Shown: piece after piece, positions 5,683-6,797 of the stretch
Numbering within the stretch: the stretch's first letter is position 1
Layout: each line of letters begins with the position of its first letter
Assembly: GCA_900321525.1 (NCBI GenBank)
Contig: ONWL01000117.1
Span: 1-6,797 of the forward strand
Direction of reading: 5' to 3'
Source of the DNA: an uncultured Eubacteriales bacterium
GTDB lineage: Bacteria > Bacillota > Clostridia > Lachnospirales > Lachnospiraceae
DNA: 6,797 nt
Translations under genes and position numbers: made by a program
Notes under the pieces: model-generated
The model's input: only the letters and a program-made list of their open reading frames with translations
The model's database searches: none
What the model was told of the DNA's origin: nothing

Positions 5683-6797
5683 ATGGACATTCAAACATCA
5701 ATTCAGGATACCATGGCATATATGAAGGAAACCCTTCGACTAGATGCCAATTTTGATATCATTTACAGAACATTTACCATCAAGGGCAGGATGGCAGTGA
5801 TTTTTTGTGTGGATGGATTTACCCAGGATGATATGTTAGAGCGGTTACTGCAGTATATGATGGAAGGAGTGGGAGATCCCTTTCCAGAGGATGCCCATGC
5901 CTTTTCCAAGACCATGTTGCCCTATGCGGAAATCGGGTTGATGGATAACTATGAATCTGTCCTTGTCAGCCTGCTTTCCGGTATCTCCATTTTGTTTGTG
6001 GATGGATATGAAAAAGCACTGTCCATTGACTGCCGCACATATCCGGCGCGGAATGTGCAGGAACCAGATAAGGATAAGGTCATGCGTGGTTCCAGAGATG
6101 GATTTGTGGAAACGTTGGTTTATAACACTGCACTGATCAGGCGGCGGATTCGTGACCCGAAACTGACCATGGAGATGCACAGGGCTGGTAGACGATCCGC
6201 AACAGATATAGTGGTCTGTTATATTGAGGATCGAGTGGATCGGGAACTGTTACAAGAGGTTTGCAGGCGCATTGATCGGCTGGAAGTGGATGCCCTGACT
6301 ATGAACCAGCAAAGTCTGGCGGAGTGTTTGTTTCCGTATAAATGGTACAATCCATTTCCAAAATTCAAATATACAGAGCGGCCGGATGCAGCAGCGGCTA
6401 CCATACTGGAAGGGAAAATTGTGATTCTGGTGGATAATTCACCATCGGCCATGCTGCTGCCGTCCTCTATTTTTGATATTGTGGAGGAGGCAGATGAGTA
6501 TTATTTTCCACCGGTGACGGGAACCTATCTGCGGTTGTCCCGCATGCTCATTGCCATCGCCACATTACAGCTGACCCCGATCTGGCTTTTATTGGTGCAA
6601 AATCCCCAGTGGCTGCCTCATTGGATGGAGTTTACCAGGATTCAGGAACCTGTGAATATTCCAATTGTCGTGCAGTTGCTGATTTTGGAACTGGCCATTG
6701 ATGGATTGCGTCTGGCTGCGGTAAATACACCTAATATGCTGTCTACACCTTTGAGTGTATTGGCAGCTTTGGTGTTGGGAGAGTTTTCTGTGCGGTC
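5683..6797 (+). CDS. spoVAF: SpoVAF-like spore germination protein (GerA family A subunit), 3' end outside window
   Basis: GerA-family A subunits sit in the inner membrane of spores; GerA-type ones form nutrient-gated channels. SpoVAF is the paralog linked in Bacillus to the spoVA operon and is thought to amplify germination. ATG 5683 is set by AGGAG (5672-5676), 6 nt upstream. The frame is open for 371 codons to the window end; full members have about 490. Visible landmarks are DIIYRTFTIKGRMAVIFCVDGF (27-46 is the core), MRGSRDGFVETLVYNTALIR (134-153), the RRRIRDPKL arginine cluster, MNQQSLAEC (207-215), WYNPFPKFKYTERPD (221-235), EGKIVILVDNSPSAM (243-257) and PPVTGTYLRLSR (277-288). Hydrophobic segments begin near 288-305 and 325-345, then NTPNMLSTPLSVLAALVLGE (348-367). 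The NPFPK..YTERPD form resembles SpoVAF more than nutrient-receptor A subunits. The family call is very secure; the SpoVAF assignment is probable. No other spore gene is in view, so the operon cannot be judged. Confidence 0.88.
   Translation, partial: MDIQTSIQDTMAYMKETLRLDANFDIIYRTFTIKGRMAVIFCVDGFTQDDMLERLLQYMMEGVGDPFPEDAHAFSKTMLPYAEIGLMDNYESVLVSLLSGISILFVDGYEKALSIDCRTYPARNVQEPDKDKVMRGSRDGFVETLVYNTALIRRRIRDPKLTMEMHRAGRRSATDIVVCYIEDRVDRELLQEVCRRIDRLEVDALTMNQQSLAECLFPYKWYNPFPKFKYTERPDAAAATILEGKIVILVDNSPSAMLLPSSIFDIVEEADEYYFPPVTGTYLRLSRMLIAIATLQLTPIWLLLVQNPQWLPHWMEFTRIQEPVNIPIVVQLLILELAIDGLRLAAVNTPNMLSTPLSVLAALVLGEFSVR

Noticed and set aside
5845..6180. Open frame on the - strand within the right-hand gene
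   Set aside because: It is antisense to the clear spoVAF-like frame and has no recognisable features.
1..6797. CRISPR array, tRNA or rRNA gene, insertion sequence, attachment site
   Set aside because: I found no regularly spaced repeats, no tRNA-like cloverleaf, no rRNA sequence, no transposase or integrase motifs and no paired terminal repeats.

Overview
The window looks like chromosomal DNA of a spore-forming, low-to-moderate GC Firmicute, most likely a Clostridia member of the Lachnospiraceae type. This rests on the acetate kinase C-terminus, a SpoVAF/GerA-type spore germination gene, a BcrA-like ABC ATPase and an AAA-like/PD-(D/E)XK protein of a kind that is abundant in gut Clostridia. 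The assignment is by recognition of protein families, not by a database search.

Left part (1-3100, + strand). The 3' end of ackA is followed by a clear intrinsic terminator. After an AT-rich gap, a promoter-like element starts a unit of four co-oriented genes that appear to have been one operon: a small secreted protein (727-1034), a lipoprotein (1112-2255), an ABC-2 type permease (2270-2389) and an ABC ATPase (2382-3005). The first is broken by one frameshift and the second by two. Only 39 codons of the permease remain, fused directly to an ATPase that has lost its normal start. All three frameshifts are corrected by adding one base, and the corrected reading restores a Sec signal peptide followed by a secreted domain and a lipobox followed by a lipoprotein. 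A 15-bp hairpin lying wholly inside a possible 14-codon leader ORF separates the first two genes. A large two-way terminator closes the unit.

Middle part (3165-5260, - strand). A GNAT-family acetyltransferase with an apparent double-GNAT layout lies 36 nt downstream of an AAA-ATPase-like/PD-(D/E)XK gene. The latter has an internal deletion that removes the nucleotide-binding core but leaves its start region, its C-terminal half and its promoter.

Right part (5261-6797, + strand). A divergent intergenic region carries one good promoter per strand. The + strand promoter leads to a 27-codon ORF of unknown meaning and then to a spoVAF-like gene that runs off the right edge.

Overall, intact housekeeping and sporulation genes (ackA, spoVAF) flank a region of decayed accessory genes. 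The most interesting content is the reconstructed secreted protein-lipoprotein-ABC transporter cassette, which I cannot assign to a known system. The single-base lesions might instead be sequencing errors; the two larger deletions are less easily explained that way.
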